Shown here one piece after another: positions 48,701 through 58,578 of a stretch of DNA of 64,000 bases. The translations under genes and the position numbers were made by a program. Under the pieces are notes generated by a model, which searched no databases, had not been told where the DNA came from, and saw only the letters and a list, made by a program, of their open reading frames with translations. The DNA is taken from NCBI GenBank assembly GCA_021464245.1, contig JADCRB010000048.1, forward strand, positions 1,864,783-1,928,782. The letters are read 5' to 3'. Position 1 is the stretch's first letter. Every line of letters begins with the position of its first letter. This DNA comes from Carallia brachiata (lineage: Eukaryota; Streptophyta; Magnoliopsida; Malpighiales; Rhizophoraceae).

Positions 48701-50053
48701 GAAGAAATTTCCTGAAATTTTGGAGACCATGGATGAGTTGCAGGGATTGAACTTATCTGGTACACCCATAGATGCGCTGCCTTTGTCCATTGACCATCTT
48801 AAAGACCTTGAATGGTTGGATTTGTTGGGTTGCAGAAACCTTCATTGTCTTCCAGAAACGCTTGGTAATTTGAAAGCACTTGACACTTTTCATCTCTCTA
48901 TCTTTTCAAGACAGGATGAAATCCTACCACGGAATAACTATGAAGGTCAATATTATGGGAACTTTTCATTAGAACCATTGTTAGGAGCCTCTTCCTTGAG
49001 GCTGTTATCTATAAATGGCCCGTTACAGCAGTTGCCTGCTGACCTTGGACGTTTATCTTCCTTATATTCCCTAGGATTAAGGGGAAGCAATATTGAGACG
49101 ATCCCTGCAAGCATCAAACAGCTTTCTCTCCTGGAATTTCTTGTGATAAATGGCTGCCGAATCCTTCAATCCTTACCAGAGCTTCCGCCGAAATTACATT
49201 CTATAGATGCTATGGGTTGCAGTTCACTGAAAAGAATAAAGGCCCTCAAACATCTACTGTTGGAGTCCAAATGCCCTGATCAACATTTCAACTTCTCCAA
49301 ATGCTATGAATTGGACCCAAATGAATGCGGCGACCTGGTAAATGCATTGTGGAGAAATCGACACTTTTCCAATCTAGTGCGTATGCGTGAGGTAACCCTA
49401 AGGTCTATCTCTCGTTCACATTCTTGTTCCTTTTCCTTTTTGACCCCTCATGTAATCATTTTAATAAGGTTTTGGACATCATGAATTGAATTTATGTGAT
49501 GCAGAAAGTTCATATGTTACCTTCTTTTGAAGCGACCTATCCTGGAAGTGTTATTCCGGGGTGGTTCAAGCATCAAAGTGAGGGACATGCAGTCAGAATC
49601 CAGCTTTCTTCAAATTGGTTTAGTGATAGGTTCTTGGGCTTTGCTCTATGTCTTGTAGTTGAGCCTGCCCCTATGTATAAGCTTGACGAGATGGATTACG
49701 AATGCTGTTTTGGAAACATTTGTGATGATTACTCCGTTGATGTGACCCATGAATTGCCTCGGTTGTCCCTTGTACTTGGGCTACCTATGCACCGCTTTGA
49801 CGTTGAGCAGCACGTGGTCTTGTGTTATTCTGCGGAGCTGTATGATGAAATAGCTGAAAATAAGCATCGGTTGAGTCACTGTGATGTTGCCTTATTCAAG
49901 TTCCCGGAATTTGTCGAAATTGAGTGGAAAATCAAAAAGTGTGGGGTGACTCCGATATATGCCCAAGAAGAAGAGGAATGCAACGCATTTGAAATTTCCC
50001 CAATATATTCCCAAGAAGAGAACTGCGATGCATCTGAAATTTCTTCAATATAA
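45754..50053 (+). pseudogene. TNL4: TIR-NB-ARC-LRR gene with several single-base frameshifts
   Basis: Exons 45754-46265 (TIR), 46654-47744 (NB-ARC), 47855-48162 (LRR start), 48250-49391 (LRR) and 49505-50053 (C-JID), all with good GT-AG borders. TIR is complete (FLSFRGEDTRDNF, SSWCLDELVEI). P-loop GMGGIGKTT, kinase-2 LMVVLDDVD, SRVIITGRD, GNPLALKVL and NMHDLLQEMG are all present, but single bases are missing near 47440 (before SYDSLDREE), near 47715 (before IYHVLMQ), near 48010 (in KLHLSRGL) and near 48330 (NMILVG). The NB-ARC exon is 1091 nt against 1093 in TNL3, which fits exactly two losses. As written it could only make a TIR plus partial NB-ARC protein. The rest of the LRR and C-terminal exon is open, so it is either a young pseudogene or carries consensus errors. 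Confidence 0.8.
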
Positions 50054-50130
50054 GCCCAAGAAGAGGACTGGGACGCGTTTGAAATTTCTCCAATGCATGC
50101 CCGAGAAGAGGACTGCAAAATTTCCAATCG
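49952..50130 (+). repeat. 45/48-bp coding minisatellite at the TNL4 C-terminus
   Basis: Four tandem units spaced 48, 45 and 45 bp encode variants of SPIYSQEENCDASEI. The stop codon of TNL4 (50051-50053) lies inside the third unit; the fourth is now untranslated. TNL2 has two related units at 30775-30870 and TNL3 only one. Confidence 0.85.
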
Positions 50131-50860
50131 CGAGCTAAACCGTGGCATATTATTATTATTATTATTATATTATTATTACTTTTATTTTTGCGATATATAT
50201 GGAGTTTATCCTAAGCAAAAAAAAATTTGTTTGTTTAAGAAATGTATGATGTTTTAATCTCGGAATGGGTGTCGGGTCCCAAACTTTGCCGTTCCAATCA
50301 ACAATGAGAGAGGGATGAGAAAAATATATAGCTTGGAATGGAAGAAGCCAATGGGACTAAATTTGCTTCAGTGGAGTGGAGGCAGAGTCCAGCAGTAGAA
50401 GTGGCAGCTCTCGTAAGAGGTGAAATTACCTTCGGTCTCTTCTTTATATTTTTGTTTCCTGTAGTTTCTTACTGCAAATTGCTCCAAATCTTCCAGTGGA
50501 CAAACATCTGAAAACCAAGGAAGAACACATCGCCTATCAGAACATTGATTAAAGGTTGCTGCTTGCTTCCTTGTAATTAAAATTTTTGCTGCCTGCTTGC
50601 TTGTAATTAAAATTTTCTTTCTTTTTTGATGCACCCGAAACGCTACACCATAATACCTATATTTCGTCCAAGTACATGGCCTGACCGAACAATTTTTTAT
50701 TTCTGAGCTCACAGGCAAAGTAATCCGTAGTGGTACTGACAATCTCAGAGTTGGTCTGCCGTGCTCGTGCGTCTTGCGGATACTTCCGCTTTCGATTGCT
50801 CTGCCAGCCGTCCAAATTCTTTTTCTTCAAAATCAGATCGAGAAACCCAATTTGAACCAT
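50131..50860. other. TNL4 downstream flank
   Basis: Contains an (ATT)n microsatellite at about 50149-50178 and the 50300-50560 segment homologous to 38080-38370 behind TNL3. No gene. Confidence 0.45.
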
Positions 50861-51110
50861 CATGGCTTGGTGGTTCTACCAGCGAGAAGAACAACGAAGT
50901 CCTCACTCCTCTGAGCCACCAGGCGATCCCCATCAGAATTCTTATGCTCCTGCCAGAAGCCCTATAATGCCCAAACAAGAGTTGCTTTCAGTTCTTATTT
51001 GGCTCATCCACCGTTGGCTGCGATGTAAACATTCGATGCGCGGGCCTGTCAAGAGTGGTGTCTCGCGGGAGCATCTTGTAATCATGGTTAAAGGCCTTGC
51101 ATGGAGGTAA
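50861..51110 (+). CDS. Unrecognised exon-like open frame, 82 codons
   Basis: ATG at 50862 opens MAWWFYQREEQRSPHSSEPP and runs through PIMPKQELLSVLIWLIHRWL to TAA at about 51108. A broken copy lies at 43515-43745, which shows the segment came from a real exon or leader, but I do not recognise the family. No neighbouring exon can be assigned with confidence. It may be a 5' exon fragment left from an older gene rather than a gene in use. Confidence 0.3.
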
Positions 51111-51227
51111 AAAATTTGAGTAAAAAATTTTATGCAAAACGAAAATGATTTGTAGATGTCTTGTTATCTGATTCTGTATTGTGGTGAACTTGCTGGCTCT
51201 AGGCAGTCCTTGTTGTTTTTCAGGTAT

Positions 51228-51615
51228 GTTTCTGTTGTTTATTAGGTATGTTTCTGCACTTAATTTCTAAGAACAGAAACTCATGTTCTGTGCAGTAGGT
51301 AGCAAAAAAAACACAAAGGAAAAGAGAGAGTATGTGAGCCAATTTAAGGAGAAAACTCAACCTTCCTTTCATATTCATCATTAAGCTTATATATAGACTT
51401 GGCATTACATTTTAATATCAAAAGAAATCTGCAGAGGGGTTTGCAATAGCTAGCTGCCAGAAAATACAGCATTCAAATTTAAACTCAAATTCAAATTACA
51501 TAGATTAAATTTAAACTAATTTAAACATAGCTACAAATTTAAAGTAAAGTTAGTTAATTGGAGCTAAAGACATGTTCCAGCAGCATGTTAATTAACTTAA
51601 CCACACTTGAGTCAT
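51228..51615 (-). mobile_element. Possible solo LTR (minus strand)
   Basis: Read on the minus strand, the segment begins near TGTGGTTAAGTTAATTAAC, has a TATATATAAG promoter-like site at about 51393 followed by a CT-rich stretch (ACTCTCTCTTTTCC), and ends near AATAAACAACA. This arrangement resembles a Copia-type LTR. I found no second LTR and no clear target duplication. Confidence 0.3.
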
Positions 51616-52422
51616 TGGAGGGAAACTAAAAAACCAAAAGCTGTCATCTGCCCCACTTGGGAACAAACCAGCAGCACCAATATTTCTATTAGTCCTCAGC
51701 TTTGATGAAAACTTATGTGGTTTCTCTATAAACAATCGAATCCACCGCCTGGAGAATTTATGAAGAGTTGAAATAATAATTAAATCTTTTGGGGTGCAGC
51801 TCCCCAGATTGGAGATATGCCGCAGAGCAGTTTGTGAAGGGACATCTGGACAAAGTAGTTGTGCACCATAAGTTGTCTTAATTCTTGATAATCAAATGGG
51901 GTGTTGCATGATTTTAAAATTTTTCAGCAATGTAGAACAACATCCCATGTTCTCTGATTTTCAGCAATGTAAAACAAAAATCTATGTTGAGTTGACTGAT
52001 GTTTTTCATTTTGTTGCCTGCATATCACTTACCTAATCTGTCTTTTGAAGAGTCCACTGCTTGGAGAGTCCTTTATTAAATAGGATAGTATTATGTGCCT
52101 GTTATTGCTTAAACATAATGGCTCATACTTGTGTACAAAAGTATGTATGCATATATCGGATATGTTTTCTGCATGGATAATCATTTGGCAACGGTTGAAC
52201 AAGGTAGTTCAACATTTTGGGAGCAGGCAAAGAATGCAACTCTTCAAAATTGACATTTGATAGTGTTGATTTGAGGGGTGAGAGGCTAGCTGAAGAAGTA
52301 TATTTGGCCATCAGTCTTTGCTGTCTTCCTAGGCATGCTATGCTTGCTGTTGTCTAATTTTCTGTTCCAATGGTCCTCCCTCAATTTTCATGAAGTCTAC
52401 AGTGACCGTTGTTTTGATTCAG
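51616..52422. other. Spacer, possibly old intron sequence
   Basis: No gene recognised. It precedes a lipase-like fragment and could be remains of its introns. Confidence 0.3.
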
Positions 52423-52530
52423 GTATTGGCAGTTGTGAGATGTAGACCTGAGGTGCTATGATCTTCTTTGTGGCCCATTCATTAGGCGGCCCAATTGCTA
52501 GGTATGCCATTGCGAGGTTGTATGAAAAAA
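52423..52530 (+). pseudogene. DUF676-type lipase/esterase exon fragment
   Basis: Reads VLAVVRCRPEV, then after a shift IFFVAHSLGGPIARYAIARL. This matches the nucleophile region of plant DUF676 serine esterases, with the GHSLGG-type elbow as AHSLGG. It is cut off by an A-run and a SINE-like insertion right after LYE. No other exon of the gene is visible. Dead fragment. Confidence 0.7.
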
Positions 52531-52642
52531 AAAAACCGAAGATGGGAAGCAGCCTTTGGCTCCAACCACCAAGTCCAGGGTTCGAACCCCGGACCTGTTA
52601 TTCCCATGTCCCCATTCCCTACCAACTGTTCTACAGCTCCTT

Positions 52643-52645
<3 letters not shown>
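52524..52645 (-). mobile_element. tRNA-derived SINE-like element
   Basis: On the minus strand there is an A-box-like TAGAACAGTTGG (about 52633-52622) and a B-box GGTTCGAACCC (about 52588-52578), spaced about 35 bp as in RNA polymerase III promoters. A short body and a T-run follow (A-run at 52524-52534 on the plus strand). A T-rich 3' end is known from Au-type plant SINEs. An A-run of about 32 bases (52650-52681) adjoins the other side. No target duplication confirmed. Confidence 0.5.
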
Positions 52646-52682
<37 letters not shown>

Positions 52683-52859
52683 TTGTCTTTTAGAAACATG
52701 TCATTTTCAAAATTTTCTATGAGAGCCAAGTGTGATAAACAAAAAATTTTCTTTTTTTGAAGGCAACACAAATTGAATATGCCATCACTTCACCCAAAAT
52801 TCCACATTTGTGAAATTGCTTCCCAAAGAGTGCATTTTGGACATTGGGGTGTGTTTTTG

Positions 52860-53390
52860 TAATTCAAATTGAGTGACAAGGATTTCAAATTTTATTTCTC
52901 AAGTTTTGTTGTCTTAGTGACGATGGTCTTCAAATTATTCAGATCTGAATGACTGGATGCCAAATTGCACTGTAGGAGTCAAATGGGTATTGCTTTGTGT
53001 GTAGCTTAATGACAACAGTGAACTAACTTTTGAAGGTGCTACAAGGGGCCTGAGACCATCGAACGTGAGGAGTGGCTTGATGAAGGTCCCCCAAGTATTT
53101 CACGATATCACATGCGGCCTTGCATGTTAATCATTGAAGTTCTTGCAATCCGATAAGCTGGAGTGGACAATAGCCACAATGTTTATTCAGTTGAGAATCT
53201 CTAGCTGTGGAGCAATTTTTGGCTTTTTTAGTCGCACTGTCTATGGTCGTGCTTATTTCATCGACTGCAACTGCTGGTGTTTGCAGGTACGCGAAGGAAG
53301 GCAGCGCTATAAATGTGAAGGGAATTGACCAAAGGAATGACACATCAACTTTTGGGATCTTTTTAGTTGATGGTTCGAAATTAGAATGAG
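52860..53390. repeat. Third copy of the TNL downstream segment
   Basis: Homologous to 38420-38900 and 30950-31150 (shared TGTGTAGCTTAATGACAACA and ACAAGGGGCC). There is no TNL directly upstream on this strand apart from TNL4 at 45.8-50.1 kb, so the block has been rearranged. Confidence 0.55.
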
Positions 53391-54201
53391 GAGATATTAA
53401 TCGTTTTACTTACGTTACGCGCATTAAAAAGAAATAAATAAGAAATAAAAAAAATCAAAATTATTGAACTTATTTTTATACAGTCTCTTCCTCCACTAAA
53501 TAATGTACGGAGAAGTTTGTATATCTGGCAAAATGTGTCCATCGTAGGAAGAACGGAAACACCACGTTCGCAAACTCCGGCAGCATAAATAATTCAAATA
53601 AAGAGAGAACGGATGCTCCAAACAAAAGTTGCCGGTAGTCACGGGGTTTAAACTCGGCTTATTATCACGCTTTCCGTTCCTCTCTTCTCCAATTACAATT
53701 GTAATTGCATTGCTCAATGCCAGCAACAGGAGCAATGCCACCTGAAATAGTGAATAATGCATTTCTCACGACATGTTCTATAATCACAGAATCATTTTGC
53801 TGATAAACCAATGAAAAGTAACCGGCCAGAACTTTCATGGCCGAGGCATAAGACAAGGCCAATCAGACTCGATCCCCTTTAGTGGATTCTAAAATACTGT
53901 TATTACAGTGTTCTCAAGACCAACAGAACACTAAAACAGACCTAGATACCATAGCCAGAATACCCGCCAGCAAATCCTGAAACAGTCAAATTTTATATAG
54001 GTCTGTTTATATATGTAGAGAAATACTTTCAACACTAAAAACCATCGCTAGCACAATTGTAGTTTATATATGGAGAGAAATGCAAATTATGGTTGGAGAA
54101 AAGGATTATTGGATAGCTGTTTGTTGGACTGCCTAACTAGAATTGAAACTTGTCCAACGAACTTGCACATGAAGCTCTCAAAAGAAGAAATGTCATATTA
54201 C
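53391..54201. other. Region where the TX-D second exon should be
   Basis: The TX intron can be followed from 54201 down to about 54050 (GCACAATTGTAGTTTATATA). The exon 2 start (RPEAKLVNE-like) is then missing and replaced by unrelated sequence. Minus-strand open frames at 53496-53862 have no recognised domain. Confidence 0.45.
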
Positions 54202-54662
54202 CTTGAGTTCTGTGCACTTCTCCCAGAAAGATTGGCTGCTTCGGTCATGGCAGCCTTCCACTTGTGCACATTCCTCGCATTCTCCCAATCCCTCTCATGT
54301 TTGGTAAATGCTTTTGGGTAAATCCCACTCTGCTCCAGGACAGCCGATGAACTAACATCATAGAAAACAGGAATAACAATTTGCCCTCTGTACTGGTTGC
54401 ATTCCATGATCTTTACATAATCTTCGGCGAAAATGGGGACAGCAACTTTCGACTCCTCAACGGCCTTGAGGAGTGCTGGTGAGAATTTTTCTCCCCTTCT
54501 AAGATCTTCATCAAAGAAGCTCACTAGCTTGGGTCGAACAAGAGCTTCGCGGAGATGGCTGAGGAACTTGTCTCGAACATCTCCGCCTCTGAAGTTGAAG
54601 AAAACATCATACTTCCATCGCTTGCTGGAAGTAGCAACGGAAGTAGACAAAGACGAAGGCAC
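54202..54662 (-). pseudogene. TX-D: TIR exon with lost start, lost catalytic motif and no second exon
   Basis: Homologous to exon 1 of TX-A/B/C (YDVFFNFRGGDVRDKFLSHL; PALLKAVEES), but three changes disable it. The start codon is GTG where the others have ATG (54662-54660). A 30-nt in-frame deletion near 54419 removes the ten residues equivalent to ASSTWCLEEL of TX-C, including the catalytic glutamate and the conserved Trp-Cys. Exon 2 is absent. The donor (AG|GTAATA) is still intact. Length is 461 nt against 491, i.e. exactly minus 30. Its W-box position reads TTGATC while a TATATA box remains near 54797. An NADase-dead TIR fragment could arise only from a later ATG or a non-AUG start. Confidence 0.8.
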
Positions 54663-55403
54663 GAGAAAAGTATAGAGAGTGTACAGCTCTCTGGGTAGAA
54701 ATCATTCTCACAGAACAGTCATGATTTGTCATGTAGATCTGGCCATCAACGCTTCGATATCTGTATGCCAATAGAACTGTGTTGATCTGGGATTGAATAT
54801 ATAAAGCTATTCTCCGACTTTGGAAGTGTCTTTGCACCTTTCGTGCACTTTGGTGTACGCGGGGAAGACGCGTGCCCTTTAATAATGCTCTTTTCGTTTC
54901 GGAAAAAATTAAGAGGTGATACAAAATAATCCTAAAATAATTATAAATAATTAAATGATTTTTTCAGTAATTTTTTTTAAAAAAATTTTGAATAAAGGTT
55001 TAAGATAATATTTAGTATATTTAAAATTTAATTTAATAAAATAAATTTTTAATTATTTTTTTTAGAACTAAAGGAATTCTTATGATTATTTTTTATATCT
55101 TTCTTAATGACACTGTTTTGTTTCTATTTTGTGTTGATTTATTGACCCACAGGGCACGCCTGTAGATCAAGGGATAAGTTCTGTGAGTGTGGGCAGTTAA
55201 ATCTGTCCCGAGAACAGTCAGAGAACATTGGAAAAATATAAAAAGATTTCTGAATTTTTTTAGTTAAAAAAAATTTAGAATAATATTGAGTATATTTAAA
55301 ATAATAATAAATAATAAATATATTTAAATTTTAACTTTTTAAAAAATAAAATGTTAAAAGTCTTTCTGATTAATATCTGTCTATTTTTTTTTGCGAAGAA
55401 AAA
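54663..55403. other. TX-D upstream spacer
   Basis: The first 180 bp correspond to the promoter and leader of the other TX genes, with TATATA near 54797. The rest is AT-rich and non-coding. Confidence 0.4.
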
Positions 55404-55915
55404 TGTTGGAAGAAAATATCCCACGTCGGCAGGAAAAGGAAAGTAAAAATTGTTTATAAAGTTTTGGGTGAATTAATTAAGGTGATTTAATTATTTTAAT
55501 AAGATAATAAATTAAATTAAAAATAAATTTAAAAGAATTTGACTCAATACTCTCTTATTTGTAATAATCTATGTCACAAAAAATATAGCATGATATCATA
55601 GTATAATTTTATTTAGATGTGTTTAACAATCTTAGAAAAGATCGTTTGAAACAGTACCTTTACATAAGATTTGTATTTGAAACGGTAACCTCACTAAAGG
55701 ATTATAATAATTGGACAAATGATCACTCCACTTTTAGGGGAGTGTTAGAAGAAAATATCCCACGTGGCAGGAAAAGGAAAGTAAAATTAGTTTATAAGGT
55801 TGTAGATGAATAATTTAAGGTAATTTAAATTATTTTAATTAGATAATGAATTTATTAATTAAAATAAAGATACATTTAAAAGAATTTGATTTAACATTCT
55901 TTTATCCATATTACA
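55404..55915 (+). mobile_element. TRIM (miniature LTR retrotransposon), complete
   Basis: Two direct long terminal repeats, 55404-55578 and 55743-55915, both opening TGTTRGAAGAAAATATCCCA and ending ..ACA, about 175 and 173 bp. The inner 164 bp starts with a primer-binding-like TGATATCATAG (compare TGGTATCAGAG for initiator-Met tRNA) near 55591. It ends with a purine tract (TTTTAGGGGAG) directly before the right LTR. AAAAA flanks both sides, a possible 5-bp target duplication, though weak in A-rich DNA. No coding capacity, as expected for a TRIM, so it depends on an autonomous element for movement. Confidence 0.8.
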
Positions 55916-56888
55916 AAAAATATAATAAAAAATATTGTCAAAAAATAAAAAATTTGTTTCAATTGATGTAGAAAAATTGGAAAAAAAATTTTGGATGCCC
56001 ACCAACCTTATCTGTCCAGAAATAGACAATCAAAAACCTCACAAATCAAGCGAAGTTGGTACTGGACACTGGTCCAGCTTAGCACTCGTCTGGCCTCCAG
56101 AGTCGGAGCATGAGTTTAAGAGCAAAAGCACGTAAATGATTCCCAACTGATAGCAGGTGGGCCACTACATAGAAATCGAACACGGCCGGCGACATAAATG
56201 GTTCCAAGTTCCAACATGACATATCATGATAGGATTTGGAACTCGTTTCCGGACTAGAAGCACAGTCTGACCGCCTCTTGCCCATCAATATTTTCTTGCC
56301 TCCGTATTAGTTTATTTTTCATTTTTCCCTGTTTAATATAATGAAAACAAAAAAATGGTTGTTAGATTGTATAGTTTTAGGGGATTTACGGTTGAGTAAC
56401 GGTATATATCTCAATATTTGATATTTTGGTTAATATTTTGATTATAATTAAAATTAATATTTTTAACTAAAATTAATATTTTTAACTAAAATTAATAATT
56501 TTTAAAATATTTATTATTTTAATAGTTAAAAAATTATTAATTTTATTTTATAAATATTAATTTTAATTTCAATCAAAATACTAATTAAAACATAAAAAAT
56601 TGAGTCACCGCACGATTTTTTCTTTATGGGTAGAGGAGCCACCTAACCTAAATTGTGATTTGGAATTATTCTTCCGTCGCTATAAGTGCCAACCACCTTC
56701 GTTTGCACAAAAGTTCAAAGCGTAGTTATTAACCTCCTTGGCGTCTAATCAATAATACCCATTACAAGTACCTTTGAACAAAATTATAGGTGCTAACTAC
56801 AGTACATTATTACAAATTTTCCAGTGTGTGCAGAATGTTTAAAACATTAAACAAAATTCCCCCAAAAAAAAAAAAAAAAGGCAAAACA
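55916..56888. other. Spacer upstream of the TRIM
   Basis: 56040-56290 is the block-specific TX upstream segment (AGCAAAAGCACGTAAATG). 56400-56610 is AT-rich and contains ATTAATATTTTTAACTAAA repeated twice. No gene. Confidence 0.4.
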
Positions 56889-57470
56889 TCAAAGCTCAGT
56901 ATGGTCAGTTTCTGCACCTTTCCCCGACAGGCTTTTCTTCACCTTCTCCTTAGTCTTTTGCATTGTTTCACCAGCTATTTTTGCAGCAGATTTAGCGGAC
57001 TCCTCCACCGTTGCTTTGCTCTTCTCCAAGCTCGAGGCAACAGCCTCTTGCACCTTTTCTGCTGCCCTAATAGCATCTCTATTTTCTGTGGTCTCATCGC
57101 TGCCTCTAAAACTATATATAAAAAATAAAAATAAAAAAACCACGAAAGAAAGGGAAAATATTACATCATAAACGAAGAGACAATCAATTGGCAGAATACT
57201 CAAACAATGGAATATTTAATATTGCATAGTTGTTAATAGTTACTCAAGATTTGGAGGGAAAAGGTAGGCCTGAGCTTCATTAATCATGGTTTTGATTCTA
57301 TCCCAATAGCTTCTACTTGCAGGACATCCTGCAGAAGCCGAACTTGACGAAATCGTATTTCTGAAGGTCTTCACCAACAGTGGCGGTCCATTATTTCCCA
57401 TACTATGAACACGCGTGGAGTAAAAAACTATGACGAGGATTAAAACAGCACAGCTTCCAGACCTATTCAT
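56889..57470 (-). CDS. LEA-like small secreted protein, intact copy
   Basis: Exons 57470-57244 and 57105-56889 give 147 residues; intron GT-AG, phase 2 (GA|GTAACT...TTTTAG|A). Residues 1-23 are a signal peptide (MNRSG, then hydrophobic VLILVIVFY, then STRVHS). Residues 24-75 contain NNGPPLLVKTFRNT, one cysteine (AGCPASRSYWDRI) and AQAYLFPPNLE. Exon 2 is a charged, Ala/Lys/Glu-rich helix (KVQEAVASSLEKSKATVEES, AKSAAKIAGETMQKTKEKVK) like LEA-type or apolipoprotein-like repeats. I know similar uncharacterised plant proteins but no defined function. The upstream ATG at 57512 is possible but would spoil the signal peptide. Three further copies in the window are broken, so this is the only intact one. 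Lies between TX-D and TNL5, on the TX strand. Confidence 0.75.
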
Positions 57471-58429
57471 GCGTGCCTTTTGGACTTGGAAATGGCACTT
57501 GAATTCAACCATTTGAACATATATGCAATTAACCTTTCAAATGTTAGTTAATGATGTTTCAAGATAATTTCAGAATGGCTGCTTCTCGGTCCGTGTGACA
57601 CGTCGAGGTCGTGCACACAAAAAAACAGAATAGTAATAATATTGCTTAAAACGTGGCATTGCATTGGATTTGTCATTGTACACGTTCTGCCATCTACTAC
57701 ACGAGGACACGGCTTTTCCTGCGCACAAAATAAGTTGTCTTGCCTTTATCCTTCTTTAGGCCTGAATTTAAAATCGGATTTTCTTTCTTTCTTCATTTTT
57801 TTTTTCCACTTTCTTTATTTGCAATATATGTCAACAAGCTTTTTCTTCAACGATCTGCCTTGCCGCATTTAAGCGGCGTGTTGCATATGCCAATGCAAAT
57901 AATGATTGTATTCTTTTCGCCAGTTAAATATCTTTGTGAACAGATCTTATATTTTCCTTCTGTTCCACAATTTATTTGTCTTAGCTTATGTTAAGGTTTG
58001 ATTAGGTGGAGGACATCTTCAATCAGGCGTCGAGATGAACTTCCTAAGGTTTTTTTTTTCCCCCCTTCAGTTGTCTAAATGACATCTGACTAAGCGAGAC
58101 CTATATATTTTAAGAAAATGTTGATATACTAAATTTTAATATTTCAATTAGTGTGATGAATAAAAGTAAATTGATAATTTTTAAAATAGAAATTAATTTT
58201 TTTTTATTGTAAGAGTTACCAATTTTATTTTAAAATTATTAATTTTAATTTTATTTAGAATACTGATCAAAATATCAAAATTCAACATATGTATTAGTGC
58301 TCATATACTTTTTCCGGAAGATACTAACTTTAGCTTTTTTTTTTTATCCTCTTAATTTTCTTAGCCAGTCCAATCTGGTTTTGACCGATCAAAATATCCG
58401 CATGTTCTATATGTTGAACTGGAACATCT
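57471..58429. other. Spacer with duplicated segments
   Basis: 57490-57860 resembles 24430-25060 upstream of the frameshifted LEA-like copy (shared GTCAACAAGCTTTTTCTTCAA and TGCGCACAAAATAAGTTG parts). No gene. Confidence 0.4.
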
Positions 58430-58578
58430 TCTGTTGTTGGAGACCAGCTTCATCAACAGAGGCGGTCACTTTGCTTGCTCCGCTGTACCCACTTGTCTAT
58501 CATTTCCCAGATTAAGAACACAAGTGGGAACAAAAATATTACAAGAATTAAAACAGCACAGCTTCTAAATCTATTCAT
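58430..58578 (-). pseudogene. Second relic of the LEA-like gene (signal-peptide part)
   Basis: The minus strand opens MNRFRSCAVLILVIFLFPLV, clearly the signal peptide of the LEA-like gene 900 bp away, then drifts out of register. Traces of GACCGCCTCTGTTGATGAAG correspond to the GPPLL part. Exon 2 is absent. A local tandem copy that has decayed. Confidence 0.65.

Noticed and set aside
55619..55813. 64-codon open frame
   Set aside because: It spans the inner region and the right LTR of the TRIM element.
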